A stretch of DNA of 64,000 nt from Dinoroseobacter sp049801095 (GCF_049801095.1 NZ_JBNAGH010000001.1:868001-932000), one strand, 5' to 3'. Shown: positions 1 through 9,447, counted from the first letter of the stretch. The notes: a model not told the origin generated them from the letters alone. Made by a program: numbers and translations.

Positions 1-567
1 CAGCGCAGCGCTTTGGGTCAGCAGCGCATCCTGACGATGGCGGGGCAATCCTATCCACGTGCCGGGGGCGCACCAGAAATCGAGGAAGCGCGCCATCATG
101 ACGGGGGCGGGCTGGCCGCGCACCTGCGTCCAGAGCACGCGAAGGTCCGGCGCAACGCTGGCCGCGCCGCGCCCGGGCAGGACCGGCATGACCGGGTCAA
201 AGAGGGTGAGGCTGCGCACGCGGTCCGGGTTCCGGTTGGCCAGCATGAGCGCGACCGCGCCTCCAAAGGAGTGTGCGACCAGATCCATGGGCCCCGGGCT
301 CTGCCAGAGCATCGCCTCCAGATAGGAGAGCCGGTCGAGCTGGGAGGGCGTCGCGCCATAGCCCGGCAGATCCGGTGCGATCAGGGTCCGGGAGGCTCCG
401 AGATGGGCGGCGAGGCTTTGCCACTGGCGCCCGGAACTGGCGGTTCCGTGAATGGCAAAGACCGGTGGGAGGGTCGGGGTTTCGACAGAAGGCGCAGGAC
501 GATTGTCGTCGCAGTCTTCGGTTCGGGCATCGGTTCGGGCAAGGCGGGTCTGGGTAGAGATGGACAT
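1..567 (-). CDS. alpha/beta hydrolase, 3' part missing (cut by window edge)
   Basis: The reading frame is open from an ATG at 567 down to base 1, giving 189 residues with the C-terminus outside the window. It has the oxyanion region (FAIHGTASSGRQW, about residues 37-49), a Leu-rich beta strand followed by PDLPGYG, and a nucleophile elbow AHSFGG. This is the usual order in alpha/beta hydrolases. The catalytic Asp and His would lie near or beyond the edge. The frame was not obvious because the overlapping shadow frames are also long, but only this one shows family motifs. The substrate cannot be predicted. Confidence 0.8.
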   Translation of the reverse strand, partial: MSISTQTRLARTDARTEDCDDNRPAPSVETPTLPPVFAIHGTASSGRQWQSLAAHLGASRTLIAPDLPGYGATPSQLDRLSYLEAMLWQSPGPMDLVAHSFGGAVALMLANRNPDRVRSLTLFDPVMPVLPGRGAASVAPDLRVLWTQVRGQPAPVMMARFLDFWCAPGTWIGLPRHRQDALLTQSAAL

Positions 568-1040
568 GGGCGAAATACCTGACTGGGGCGCCGGGAAGCG
601 CGTGGAAGACAGGCCAGAGCGAGGCGCTGGCGCTGCCCCTGCCTAGCGCGCCCTGTCTTGCGAACCTTGAGGACAAGTTGGGGATTTGATGGTTTCCGCC
701 CCCTGGAAACCGCCCTCAGGCGCCCAAATCGCCGGGTCTCGCACGCAAATCCTCAGCCAATCCCCAAGCAGGCCTCAAGCAGACGCGCCCGCCACGGGCG
801 ATAACCGCCCCACCACGGGAACCGGCGCATCCAGAACGATGCAGATCCGGCTGCCTTTACAGAATTGGAGACCCCATGATACCCATCCTCAAGGCCCTTC
901 GGCTGAGACGATCTTCGACCCAACCCGGTCGGAGCACCCCGCGCGCACCAAACCGGACTGGTCGGCGACGCAGATCCCAGATCCGCCTGCCCCTCGACAC
1001 TGCCCTGTCTCGCGCTCTCAAATTGTAAGGTCCTGATCCC
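568..1040. other. 473-base stretch without a convincing gene
   Basis: This lies between the hydrolase start and mddA. A small hairpin is visible at 691-711 (GGTTTCC, seven-base loop, GGAAACC). A 50-codon Arg-rich frame at about 876-1028 has no clear ribosome binding site and no recognisable relative, so I did not call it. The stretch presumably holds promoters for the hydrolase (leftward) and mddA (rightward). Confidence 0.5.
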
Positions 1041-1796
1041 ATGAAACGCATCTCTGTTTTCGCCTATGGCGTGCTCGCCTACCTCCTCTTTCTTTCCGTG
1101 TTCAGCTATATGGCGGGCTTCCTGCAGGGCCTTTTCGTGCCAAGGGGCATCAACGATCCGGCCCTGGTTCCGGTGGCCAGCCCTGCCCTCGCCGTGGGGC
1201 TCAACCTCGCGGTGATCGCGCTTTTCGGCCTGCTGCACAGCCTGCTCGCCCGGGATTGGGTCAAGGCCTGGCTGACCCGCTTCCTGCCCGTTGCCGCCGA
1301 GCGCAGCACCTATGTGGTACAATCGAGCCTCTGCCTTGCCCTCGCCATGTGGCTCTGGCAGCCCATGACCGGCACGATTTGGCAGGTGGAAGGCCCGGCG
1401 GGCTTTGCCTTCTACGCGCTCTTTGCGCTCGGGGCCGGGATCGTGCTCTGGTCGACCTTCCTGATCGACCATTTCGAGCTTTTTGGCCTGCGCCAGATCT
1501 GGACCCATCTGCGCGGTCAGCCCATGCCCGCGCCGGAATTCCGAACCCCGGTGCTCTATCGCTTCGTCCGCCATCCAATGCAGTTGGGGGTGGTGATCCT
1601 GCTCTTTGCGACACCGCATCTGACCGCGGGGCATCTGCTCTTTGCCGGGTCGATGACGCTCTATGTCTTCGTCGGCCTCTATTTCGAGGAGCGCGCCCTG
1701 GTCCGCACCTATGGCGCCCGGTACCAGGCCTATCAGGCATCCGTGCCCATGCTGATCCCGGGGCTCCGCCCGAAGGCCGGGTCACGGGTCAGCTGA
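1041..1796 (+). CDS. mddA: methanethiol S-methyltransferase (MddA-like membrane protein)
   Basis: A 251-residue integral membrane protein with about five or six hydrophobic segments. It belongs to the NnrU/isoprenylcysteine methyltransferase-like superfamily. The C-terminal region carries RHPMQLG near residue 178, then TPHLTAGHLLFA, then EERALVRTYGARYQAYQ and VPMLIPG. These are the blocks expected of the SAM-dependent MddA enzyme that converts methanethiol to dimethyl sulfide. The usual tyrosine of RHPxYxG is Gln here. The family call comes from memory of MddA sequences; another methyltransferase of the same fold is possible. It appears monocistronic, with a terminator just downstream. Confidence 0.7.
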   Translation: MKRISVFAYGVLAYLLFLSVFSYMAGFLQGLFVPRGINDPALVPVASPALAVGLNLAVIALFGLLHSLLARDWVKAWLTRFLPVAAERSTYVVQSSLCLALAMWLWQPMTGTIWQVEGPAGFAFYALFALGAGIVLWSTFLIDHFELFGLRQIWTHLRGQPMPAPEFRTPVLYRFVRHPMQLGVVILLFATPHLTAGHLLFAGSMTLYVFVGLYFEERALVRTYGARYQAYQASVPMLIPGLRPKAGSRVS

Positions 1797-1819
1797 CGAC
1801 GCGTTATACCAAGACAGAG

Positions 1820-1846
1820 CGCCGGGCCCGTGGGTCCGGCGTTTTG
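1820..1846 (+). terminator. rho-independent terminator after mddA
   Basis: Ten-base arms CGCCGGGCCC and GGGTCCGGCG (one G-U pair) form a tight hairpin at 1820-1841, followed directly by TTTT. It lies 23 bases after the mddA stop. Confidence 0.7.
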
Positions 1847-1853
1847 CTGTCGG

Positions 1854-2855
1854 CTAGGGGAGGATTTTGATCGACCAAATCAGAGCCGTGCCATAGCCCG
1901 CCCGCTCCAGCAGGTCGATTTTCGAATGCCATGCCGCCGGGCATACGACGAAAACCGCCCCATCGCCCCGCGCCTGCCGCGCGGCCTCGGCGGTCTGCAG
2001 CAAGCGGATCGCTTCCTCGCGTCCGGGGCCAAGCGCCTCGGGATCGGCCAGGGCCGTATGGTAGAAATCATCGATAATCCCAACCCCGGCGGCGGAGTGA
2101 CCGGCGGGCATGTGCAGCGCCGTGATGGGCTGAGAAATGGCGTAGCCCGCAACGGCGGCGGCTCCCGCGACGAACATGTCCCGATCCTCCAGACCAAGGC
2201 TCCGCGTCATCCAGGCACCGAACCGGGCATCCGCCTCCGGATGGGGCCGCCAGAACGGCTCGTGGAGCTGCGCGAGGATCCGGCGGTGCTCGGCACTGAG
2301 CGCAACGATCGCGCCGATATCCCCGGCGGCGGCGGAACGCACAGGCGGTCGCACCGCCTCCGCTCCAAGATCCGGCTTCGCCAGATACAGGGTCAGCGGC
2401 GCATAGCCTTGCGCCGCATGGAGGTCCTGCCACGCCTCCCCCGCCCCGCTGGCCGTCAGGAGGATCCGCGCCCCGGCGGCGACAAGCTCCGCCTCCGCCG
2501 CTTCGAGCAGGATCCGACCGGTATCTGTAGGCGCATCGGGGTGCAGGGCGCAATCCTGCAAGATCAGCCCGGGCGGACCGAACGCGCCCGCATAGATCGG
2601 AGGCACGGGCAGCAATAGGGCATGGCTCGCCCCCAGAACTTGGCCATCCTCCTCCGCCGCACGCCAGAACTGGCGGGGCTGCGCCCCTGCGGCGGAATAT
2701 GCCCGGTGCAGCGCGGCCAGAACCGCGTCACGCGGATCCGCCGCGAGGGGCCACAGACCAGGGGCGCGCGCCGCGCGCGACTGCGCCTCGGCTGCCAACA
2801 GGTCCGCCAGCCCTTCGAAATCCGCCGCATCCGCCGCGCGTGTGGTGATCGCCAT
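1854..2855 (-). CDS. GNAT-like N-acetyltransferase, two-domain
   Basis: A 333-residue protein with two GNAT-like halves. The N-terminal half (DAADFEGLADLLAAE) and the C-terminal half (AAAGDIGAIVALSAEH) both begin like acetyltransferase domains and both end with an aromatic-rich strand after a helix (ERAGYGTALIWSIKI). The start at 2855 follows GAGGGGAAAGGGG with good spacing; an upstream ATG at 2915 lacks such a site. Transcribed divergently from the LysR gene at 2951. The acceptor substrate is unknown. The motifs are weak, so the function is tentative. Confidence 0.6.
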   Translation of the reverse strand: MAITTRAADAADFEGLADLLAAEAQSRAARAPGLWPLAADPRDAVLAALHRAYSAAGAQPRQFWRAAEEDGQVLGASHALLLPVPPIYAGAFGPPGLILQDCALHPDAPTDTGRILLEAAEAELVAAGARILLTASGAGEAWQDLHAAQGYAPLTLYLAKPDLGAEAVRPPVRSAAAGDIGAIVALSAEHRRILAQLHEPFWRPHPEADARFGAWMTRSLGLEDRDMFVAGAAAVAGYAISQPITALHMPAGHSAAGVGIIDDFYHTALADPEALGPGREEAIRLLQTAEAARQARGDGAVFVVCPAAWHSKIDLLERAGYGTALIWSIKILP

Positions 2856-2950
2856 GACATCCCCTTTCCCCTCGGTGATCGCAGGGCCAACCGGGTTTGA
2901 CAAAGCAGTTCTCATGGGAGACGCATTAGAAAATCTATGAGCTGATCCCG

Positions 2951-3829
2951 ATGCCCAACCCTCTCAACCTCAACGCGCTCCGCGTCTTTGACATGGCGGC
3001 GCGGCTTGGCAGTTTTCAGCAGGCGGCGGACGCGTTGCATATCTCGCAGGGCGCCGTCTCGCAGCGGATCAAGGCATTGGAGGAGGTGCTGGGCCTGCGC
3101 CTCTTTGAGCGGGCTGCGCGGGGGGTGACCCTCACCCCCTCCGGAGCAGCCTATCACGCCGAGATCGCCGAGGCGCTGGCCCGGATCGAGACGGCGACGC
3201 GCCATCTGATGCAGCAGGACCGCCCGATCACCTTTCGGGTCGGGCCGTCCTTTGCCACGCGCTGGTTGATGCCGCGTCTAGCGCGGTTTCGGGCTGCGCA
3301 TCCGGATCTGTCGGTGACGACCGATGTGCAGGAAGCCGTGTTGAGCCAACCGCTGGGGCGACATGAGCTGGCCGTGCTGCCGCGGGATCTGGTGCCTCAG
3401 ACGCCTGCGCTGGACACACGGGAGCTCGCGCGCTTCGAGCTGCTTGCGGTCTGCCATCCGGATCTGCCACGCCCGTCCGGTGCGCTGGAGCTGAAGGCGA
3501 TCCTGACCCTGCCGCTTCTGCAGGATTCCAAGGAACGCTGGGCGCGCCTGATCAGGGCCCGAGGCCTCACCGCGACGCCCGGATACCTGAATTTCGATCG
3601 CTCCGCGCTCGCCCTTGATGCTGCGCGCAATGGGCACGGGGTCGCCATCGCGCCGCGTCATCTGGTGGAAACCGCGCTCGCAAGCGGCGAGTTGATCGCC
3701 CTGTGGCGCGACCCGACGCCGCCCGAGGAAACCCTGCACCTGTGTTGGGCGCGAGCCCATGGGGAGGAGCGCGGCTTGCGGCGCGCGCTGGATTGGGTGC
3801 TGGCCGAGTTCGGCCTGCCCCCGGCTTAG
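2951..3829 (+). CDS. LysR-family regulator, GcvA-like
   Basis: A 292-residue LysR-type regulator. The helix-turn-helix is at residues 7-65 (LNALRVFDMAARLGSFQQAA, then SQGAVSQRIKALE). This N-terminal style is typical of the GcvA/amino-acid subgroup. The rest is the two-lobed effector domain (FRVGPSFATRWLMPRLARF). It is divergent from the acetyltransferase gene at 2855, a likely target. Its stop overlaps the stop of the convergent EamA gene by four bases. Confidence 0.85.
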   Translation: MPNPLNLNALRVFDMAARLGSFQQAADALHISQGAVSQRIKALEEVLGLRLFERAARGVTLTPSGAAYHAEIAEALARIETATRHLMQQDRPITFRVGPSFATRWLMPRLARFRAAHPDLSVTTDVQEAVLSQPLGRHELAVLPRDLVPQTPALDTRELARFELLAVCHPDLPRPSGALELKAILTLPLLQDSKERWARLIRARGLTATPGYLNFDRSALALDAARNGHGVAIAPRHLVETALASGELIALWRDPTPPEETLHLCWARAHGEERGLRRALDWVLAEFGLPPA

Positions 3830-4710
3830 GGCGCCGCGCGCGCCTCGCGCCGCAAGGCATAGTAGTTCGCAGCAAAGATCATGAACGCCCCGACCCCGAG
3901 CCATGGATCCAGCGCCTCGCCATAGACCCAGAACCCGACCAGCGCGATCAGCGGCACGCGCGCGAAGTCGATCGGCACCACCGTCGACGCCTCCAGAAGC
4001 CGCAAGGCCCGGGCCATGGTGTAGTGGGCGCTGAGCCCCGTGATCCCGGCCAGCAGGATCCAGGGCAGGTCCGGCAGGGTCGGCGCCCGCCAGTCCAGCA
4101 GCGCCAGCGCAAACCCCATGGGCAGCTGCATGACGATCATGAACGCGACGATCACCAGAGGCGCGCAGTCCTCGGTCAGCCGCTTGACCAGCACGATCGA
4201 CAGGCCGTAGCCCATGGCCGCCGCGAGCACAATAAAGGCGGCCGGATCAATGATCTCGACACCTGGTCGCAGGATCACGAGGACCCCGGCGAAACTGCCC
4301 AGCACCGCGGTCAGGCGCGCATGGTGGATCCGTTCGCCCAGCAGAGCCCAGGCGAAGACCGCCACCCAGACGGGCATGGTGAATTCCAGCGCAAAGACCT
4401 CGGCCAGGGGCAACAGCACAACGCCGAGGGTCCAGCAATACTGAGCCGCGAAATGGATGATGTTGCGGGTCAGGTGCAAACCGATCCGCTGCGCCTTGCG
4501 GCAGGCCGGCCAGACGCGCGGCGCAAGAAGCACCAGCACCCCGAGCCCGACCAAGGAGCGGAAGAACAGGATCTGGACCACCGAGAGGCTGCCAGCCAGC
4601 TCGCGGGACGCGACCGCCATACCGATGAAGGAGGCCAGACATCCGATCATCCAGAGCACCCCCTGCACAAGCATGCTCGGGGGACGGACGGGCTGGGCAA
4701 TGGGGGGCAT
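3826..4710 (-). CDS. EamA/DMT-family transporter
   Basis: A 294-residue membrane protein with about ten hydrophobic segments in two EamA repeats. The first repeat runs from about residue 18 (GVLWMIGCLASFIGMAVASR), the second from about residue 145. Members export amino acids or other metabolites, or take up nucleotide sugars; the substrate is not predictable. The ATG at 4710 follows AGAGG. A GTG at 4758 would add 16 polar residues and has no good ribosome binding site. It is preceded by a LysR gene transcribed in the same direction, which may control it. Confidence 0.85.
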   Translation of the reverse strand: MPPIAQPVRPPSMLVQGVLWMIGCLASFIGMAVASRELAGSLSVVQILFFRSLVGLGVLVLLAPRVWPACRKAQRIGLHLTRNIIHFAAQYCWTLGVVLLPLAEVFALEFTMPVWVAVFAWALLGERIHHARLTAVLGSFAGVLVILRPGVEIIDPAAFIVLAAAMGYGLSIVLVKRLTEDCAPLVIVAFMIVMQLPMGFALALLDWRAPTLPDLPWILLAGITGLSAHYTMARALRLLEASTVVPIDFARVPLIALVGFWVYGEALDPWLGVGAFMIFAANYYALRREARAAP

Positions 4711-4776
4711 GGGTGGAACCTCTGGCTGGGTAGATCCCGGTCTGCCAGAAGCGCTCACGCATTGATAATTCAGTGT

Positions 4777-5676
4777 CTAGATATTAAGGATTGATTTTTC
4801 AAATGCCTCGCGCAAGCGCATGGCTGCGGGTGAGAGCTTGCGCGCGCCGCTCCAGGCGATGCCGACATCCATGGTCGGGATCGCCTCGACAAGATCAATC
4901 GTTTCGACCCGGCGCCCCTCCAGCGTCCACGGGCGGTAGACCACATCGCTCAGGATGGTGACCGCCTGCCCCGAAGCGACAAGGCTGCGCACGGCCTCGA
5001 TCGAGGCCGATGCGAGCTTGATCTCCGGGCGACCGGTGGCCTCGGTCCAATGGGCAAGGCCCTGTTTCTCGGCCTCATCCGAGCGGAGGATCGCATAAGG
5101 GTACCGCGCCACATCCGCCAGAGAGACCTGCTTCAGCTTGGTCAGCGGATGGTCGGAACTGACCCAGAGGCGCCGTTGCGAGCGCCGAAACGTCCGGCTC
5201 TTGAGGCCCAGATCCGGGGTCAGGTTCGAGGTCAGCATCAAGGCCAGATCCACACGATCCGCCAGCAAATCCTGCTCCAGCGCAGGGCGGAGATCTTCGG
5301 TCAGGGTCAGGGACACATGGGGGTGCGCGCGGCTGAACTGCTCGATCACCGGCATGGCGAAATAGCTCGACAGGGTCCAACTCATCCCCAGCCGCACGGT
5401 CCCGGTCAGCCCTTCATCCCGGGCCGAAACGCTTTTCATCGCCGCCTCAAAGGAGGCCGCAATGGTCTGGGCATGATGACGAAACTGCTGGCCCGCACGG
5501 GTCAGGCGCACCCCGGACGGCAACCGTTCAAAGAGCGGCGTGCCCAGCAGCGCCTCCATATCCTTGATCGACAGGGTCACCGCCGATTGCGAGACGTTCA
5601 ACGCCCGCGCCGCGGCAGAGACTTGCCCAGCCTCCGAGACAGCGAGGAAATAGCGGATCTGCCGATGGGTCAGCAT
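4777..5676 (-). CDS. LysR-family regulator (CbbR/NAC-like)
   Basis: A 299-residue LysR regulator. The winged helix-turn-helix covers residues 1-60 (HRQIRYFLAVSEAGQVSAAA, SQSAVTLSIKDME). The effector domain starts near residue 90 (GTVRLGMSWTLSSYF). This N-terminal pattern resembles the NAC/CynR group. It lies directly upstream of the EamA gene on the same strand. Confidence 0.85.
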   Translation of the reverse strand: MLTHRQIRYFLAVSEAGQVSAAARALNVSQSAVTLSIKDMEALLGTPLFERLPSGVRLTRAGQQFRHHAQTIAASFEAAMKSVSARDEGLTGTVRLGMSWTLSSYFAMPVIEQFSRAHPHVSLTLTEDLRPALEQDLLADRVDLALMLTSNLTPDLGLKSRTFRRSQRRLWVSSDHPLTKLKQVSLADVARYPYAILRSDEAEKQGLAHWTEATGRPEIKLASASIEAVRSLVASGQAVTILSDVVYRPWTLEGRRVETIDLVEAIPTMDVGIAWSGARKLSPAAMRLREAFEKSILNI

Positions 5677-5769
5677 ATGAGTTTCTTTAATGCTAGGGAT
5701 TAGCAGCCTGAATTTTCAATGAAGCTTTTCCTCTGTCAAGCTCGCACTCGCAACCGGGGGGGGGAGATC

Positions 5770-5964
5770 ATGGCACGTTCAGAGATCCAGTCAGACGAGA
5801 CGTCCCAGGACGCCCGAACCGAAGCGCAGGTCTTTGCGACGCTCGCGGCAGAGGCCGAGGCACGCGCGGCAGAGGACGCGCGGGACAGGGTGGTGTTGGC
5901 CACGCCAAAGGGCCCACGACTGAGGACGTGGCTGCGATCCCTCTGGCGCGATCCGCGCAGCTAG
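5770..5964 (+). CDS. small hypothetical protein, 64 residues
   Basis: I do not recognise it. The ATG at 5770 follows a strong GGGGGGGGAGAT site, which favours it over an ATG at 5719. The protein has an Ala/Glu/Arg-rich centre (about residues 15-42) that should form a charged helix, then a basic tail ending in RSLWRDPRS. No signal peptide or membrane segment. It sits alone between the LysR gene and the convergent SDR gene, so the strong ribosome binding site is the main support. Confidence 0.5.
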   Translation: MARSEIQSDETSQDARTEAQVFATLAAEAEARAAEDARDRVVLATPKGPRLRTWLRSLWRDPRS

Positions 5965-5971
5965 CCTCGGA

Positions 5972-6769
5972 TCAGGCCGCTGGTAGATAGGGCGCGACCA
6001 TCGCATCGAGCTGCGCCATGAGTGCGGCGGTTTGCGCGGCATCCGCCGCCGCCGGGTGCGGGCTGTTGAAGCGGCCCGCATCATTGTCGAAGTAAGCGCC
6101 GGAGCGGCCTTCGAACGTCTCGGAGAGGGCCGCATCGCAGAGAACTTGCGCCCCCACGCCCAGATCGCTCCCGGCCACGCCGAAGCCCTGTTTCACCATC
6201 TTGGTGGCCAGCAGGGACCCCGGGTTCACCGACACAAAGAGTGGCCCTTCGGGATGCCGCGCCGCCAAGGCCTGGGTCCAGACGGTGATGGCGAGCTTGC
6301 TTTGGGAATAGGCCTCCATCAGCGACAGTTGCGGCGTGCCGGTCATCGCAGACAGGGTCACGGGCGCCTGAGCCGCCGAAGACAGGTTCACCACCCGCCC
6401 GGACGTGCCCAAGAGCGGCATCAGCCCAAGTGTCAGCAGATAGGGCGCGAGCGTGTTGACCATGAAGCGCAGCTCAATGCCATTCGCAGCCATCAGATCC
6501 GGCGTCTTGAACACGCCCGCATTGTTGATGAGCGCATCAAGCTGGCCATGGGCGCGCCCGATCTCGGCGATCAGCTTCTGCACCTCTGCGAAGTCCGACA
6601 GATCCGCGAGATACCCTTCGGCCGTCTCGGGCAGCTCCGCCAGCGCAACGGCCAGCTTGTCGGCACCACGCCCATGGACGCAGAGCCGGTGCCCCGCTGC
6701 GCCAAGCCGCCGGGCGGTCTCAAGCCCAATGCCATCGGTGGCCCCGGTGATCAGGATCGTTTTCGTCAT
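5972..6769 (-). CDS. short-chain dehydrogenase/reductase
   Basis: A 265-residue SDR with the nucleotide motif TGATDGIG (residues 8-15), the structural NNAG near residue 87, a catalytic serine strand VVNLSSAAQ, and the active-site YSQSK near residue 156. All classical SDR residues are present. The sequence resembles retinol-dehydrogenase/oxidoreductase-type SDRs with unknown substrates. It follows the luciferase-like gene by 12 bases, so the two are probably co-transcribed. Confidence 0.85.
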   Translation of the reverse strand: MTKTILITGATDGIGLETARRLGAAGHRLCVHGRGADKLAVALAELPETAEGYLADLSDFAEVQKLIAEIGRAHGQLDALINNAGVFKTPDLMAANGIELRFMVNTLAPYLLTLGLMPLLGTSGRVVNLSSAAQAPVTLSAMTGTPQLSLMEAYSQSKLAITVWTQALAARHPEGPLFVSVNPGSLLATKMVKQGFGVAGSDLGVGAQVLCDAALSETFEGRSGAYFDNDAGRFNSPHPAAADAAQTAALMAQLDAMVAPYLPAA

Positions 6770-6781
6770 GGTGTCATCCTT

Positions 6782-7747
6782 TCAGGACGCAAAGACCGGC
6801 AGAACCGCGTCGGCCAGATGGTGGAGCGTGTCCTCGGTGGACCGCGAAGAAAAGCGCAGGTTGAGCGCCACGTGATTTACGCCCACGGCCTCGATCTCGC
6901 GCAGATAGGCGATCAGCGCATCGGTGCCCGAGCGAAAGCCCAGATGGATCGGGCTCGGCGGCGTGTCGGCCTCGGGGCGCAGATCCACATAGAGCGACTG
7001 CATCACCGGCTTGTCCGGCAGGCCCAGCGCCCGCGTCCCGGATCGGTAGGTGTCGATCACCGCCTGTTGCTGCGGCACCGAGCGGGGATAGGTGATCCAG
7101 CCATCGGAATGCTCGGCGATCCAGGCGGGCGACTGACGGCTACTGCCCGTCACCAGAAGCGGCAGACGCGGCCCCGTGGGCTTGGGCAAAAGATCCATGC
7201 TCTGCACGCGCCCCTGCGCCGCCGTGACCTCACTGCGCGGAGCGCCAACCCCGCGGATATAGGCCACACTGTCCCGGAAACGCTCAGCGCGATCCTCAAA
7301 GGACATGTTCATGGCCGGGTATTCCTCGGGCCGGTCCCCGGAGGCCACACCCAGCAGCAAGCGCCCCTCCGAGAGGACATCGGCACTCGCCGCCGCCTTG
7401 GCCACATGGGCCGGATGGCGCAGGGGCAAGATCACGCTGGCCACGCCGAGCGAAATCTCCTGCGTGGCGCCGGCCAGCAGCCCGAGATAGACGAAGGGGT
7501 CGAACACCTGCCCGGCATCACCGAAGCTCGGCACATTGAACGGCACATCCCGCAGCCAGACCGCCGAAAAGCCCAACTGCTCAGCCAGCTGCACGCGGGC
7601 CAGATGATCCGTCATGCTCGGCACAGCACTATTGGGATAGGCCTCCAGCGGCACGACGAGGCCCAGGCTCAGGCGGCCAGGTTGGAACGTGCGCGCAAAG
7701 CCCTTGTTCATTGGGGCGAAGCGGGTCGGATCAGGCATGGTCAGCAT
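6782..7747 (-). CDS. LLM-class (luciferase-like) oxidoreductase
   Basis: A 321-residue TIM-barrel flavin/F420-type oxidoreductase. Motifs include LAEQLGFSAVWLRDVPF (about residue 55), ISLGVASVILPLRHPAHVAK, and SEGRLLLGVASGDRPEEY. This layout matches the luciferase-type oxidoreductase subfamily related to Bacillus BA3436. These enzymes are probably FMN-dependent monooxygenases or reductases. It is the first gene of a two-gene unit with the SDR. Confidence 0.85.
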   Translation of the reverse strand: MLTMPDPTRFAPMNKGFARTFQPGRLSLGLVVPLEAYPNSAVPSMTDHLARVQLAEQLGFSAVWLRDVPFNVPSFGDAGQVFDPFVYLGLLAGATQEISLGVASVILPLRHPAHVAKAAASADVLSEGRLLLGVASGDRPEEYPAMNMSFEDRAERFRDSVAYIRGVGAPRSEVTAAQGRVQSMDLLPKPTGPRLPLLVTGSSRQSPAWIAEHSDGWITYPRSVPQQQAVIDTYRSGTRALGLPDKPVMQSLYVDLRPEADTPPSPIHLGFRSGTDALIAYLREIEAVGVNHVALNLRFSSRSTEDTLHHLADAVLPVFAS

Positions 7748-8082
7748 CAGCTTTTCCTCGGGGTTGCGGGGCGCTCGGGGGTGGGGGGCCTATGCTCGGG
7801 CGCTTTGGCCACCATCGGACCCCTGTCACAGGCCGTATCGTGACACCGTAGATACACCCAGGTCTCGCAGGATAAAGGCGCTGGATCCGACTTCAGAATT
7901 CGGATTTTCGCAATAATCGAACGGGGCCTGCGCAGAGGGATGGCGGGGCCGCACCCCACCGAGATCGGCAGCGCTTCCCGGGTTTTCCGAGGCCTATCGC
8001 GGCGCTGGCGCGCGCGAAATTCTGACGCTACCGTGGTCGGCAGCGCGGGTCCCGCGCCCCATCCAAACGAGGAGCCCGCTGG
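7748..8082. other. 335-base divergent intergenic region
   Basis: It separates the leftward LLM gene from the rightward FAD enzyme. No open frame with a ribosome binding site or strong hairpin was seen. It presumably contains both promoters. Confidence 0.4.
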
Positions 8083-9447
8083 ATGAAATCGATCACAGAA
8101 CCCGCCCGGCATGTGGATGTCATCTTTGAAACCGATGTCATCGTTGTGGGCTCGGGTCCGGCGGGACTGGCCGCCGCGCTGGCCGCTGCACGGGCGGGCG
8201 TGGATGTGGCCTTGGTCGAGCGGTTTGGCTGTTTTGGTGGCAATATCACCGCTGTCGGGGTCGAGGGGTTTGCCTGGTACCGCCACGAGGCCACCATCGA
8301 GGCCGGCGGCATCGGGCGCGAGTTCGAAGACCGCGCCAAGGAGATGGGCGCCGCCGTGCCCGAAAGCCAATCCCTGAGTTATGAGCTCGACAGCGAGGGC
8401 TTCAAGCTCGTCGCCGACCGGCTGGTGGAGGAGGCCGGGATCCACCCCATGCTCCACCGCCAATTCGTCGCCCCGGTGATGGATGGCGACCGGGTGACCG
8501 GGATCATCACCGAGAGCAAGGCCGGACGCGAGGCGATCCTGGGCAAGGTCGTGATCGACGCCACGGGTGACGCGGATGTCGCCCATCGCGCGGGCGCGCC
8601 GACCTACAAGACCCCGCGCGAGGATATGATGGCGGCCTCGGTGATGTTCCATCTGGCGGGCGTCGACAAATCGGCCTTCATGGCCGGGATCCGCGACGAT
8701 CCCCAGACCTACAAGGATTGGGATGGCGGTGGCGAATGGGCGATCGAGACCTCGGGCAAGGAGGACGACATGTTCTCACCCTTCATCAAGAAACCCTTCG
8801 AGCGCGCCATCGAAGAGGGGCTGATCCCCGCCCATCTCAACACGATCGCCGGGACCTGGGGCGCGATGCATGACACGGGCGAGCTGACCTATATGAACCT
8901 GATCCACATGGATGAGGTAGATGGAACCGACCCGGACAGCCTCACCCAGGGCGAGATTGAGGGCCGCCGTCAGGCCATGCTCGCCATCGATGCGCTCCGC
9001 CGCTACATGCCCGGCTGTGCAGGCGCGCGGCTGCGGAATTTCGGGATGACCGTGGGGATCCGCGACACCCGCAAGATCGATGCGGTGTATAATATGACCG
9101 AAACAGATGTGCGCGAGCAGGGCCGGTTCGAGGACAGTATCGGGATCTATCCGGAGTTCATCGACGGCTATGGCCTGCTGATCTTGCCCACGACGGGGCG
9201 CTATATGCAGTTGCCCTACCGCTCCCTCCTGCCGAAGAAAATCCAAGGGCTGCTTGTGGCCGGACGTTCCACTGGCGGGGACCGGATTGCCCATGCGGCC
9301 ACCCGGAACATGTCTTGCTGCGCTGTGGTGGGACAGGCCGCAGGGGTGGCGGCGGCGCAGGTCGTCCGCTCCAACCGGGATTTCTCGGATGTGGACCTGA
9401 CGGCGGTGCGTGGGGAGCTCGACCGGCAGGGGATGCGGGTCCACTAG
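8083..9447 (+). CDS. FAD-dependent oxidoreductase
   Basis: A 454-residue flavoprotein. The FAD-binding GSGPAG is at about residues 23-28, followed by LVERFGCFGGN, typical of the FAD_oxidored (PF12831) family, and by IDATGDADVAHRAGAP near residue 165. The C-terminal FAD block is GLLVAGRSTGGDRIAHAATR. Relatives act on unknown small molecules, often in catabolic clusters. The stop codon TAG is immediately followed by the reversed stop of the convergent oxidase gene, so there is no spacer. Confidence 0.8.
   Translation: MKSITEPARHVDVIFETDVIVVGSGPAGLAAALAAARAGVDVALVERFGCFGGNITAVGVEGFAWYRHEATIEAGGIGREFEDRAKEMGAAVPESQSLSYELDSEGFKLVADRLVEEAGIHPMLHRQFVAPVMDGDRVTGIITESKAGREAILGKVVIDATGDADVAHRAGAPTYKTPREDMMAASVMFHLAGVDKSAFMAGIRDDPQTYKDWDGGGEWAIETSGKEDDMFSPFIKKPFERAIEEGLIPAHLNTIAGTWGAMHDTGELTYMNLIHMDEVDGTDPDSLTQGEIEGRRQAMLAIDALRRYMPGCAGARLRNFGMTVGIRDTRKIDAVYNMTETDVREQGRFEDSIGIYPEFIDGYGLLILPTTGRYMQLPYRSLLPKKIQGLLVAGRSTGGDRIAHAATRNMSCCAVVGQAAGVAAAQVVRSNRDFSDVDLTAVRGELDRQGMRVH

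Noticed and set aside
876..1028. 50-codon Arg-rich frame (MIPILKALRLRRSS...)
   Set aside because: No convincing ribosome binding site, an amino-acid composition expected from random high-GC sequence, and no known relative.
6032..7843. 603-codon plus-strand frame
   Set aside because: Antisense shadow of the SDR and LLM genes; the translated sequence has the composition of reversed codons and no motifs.
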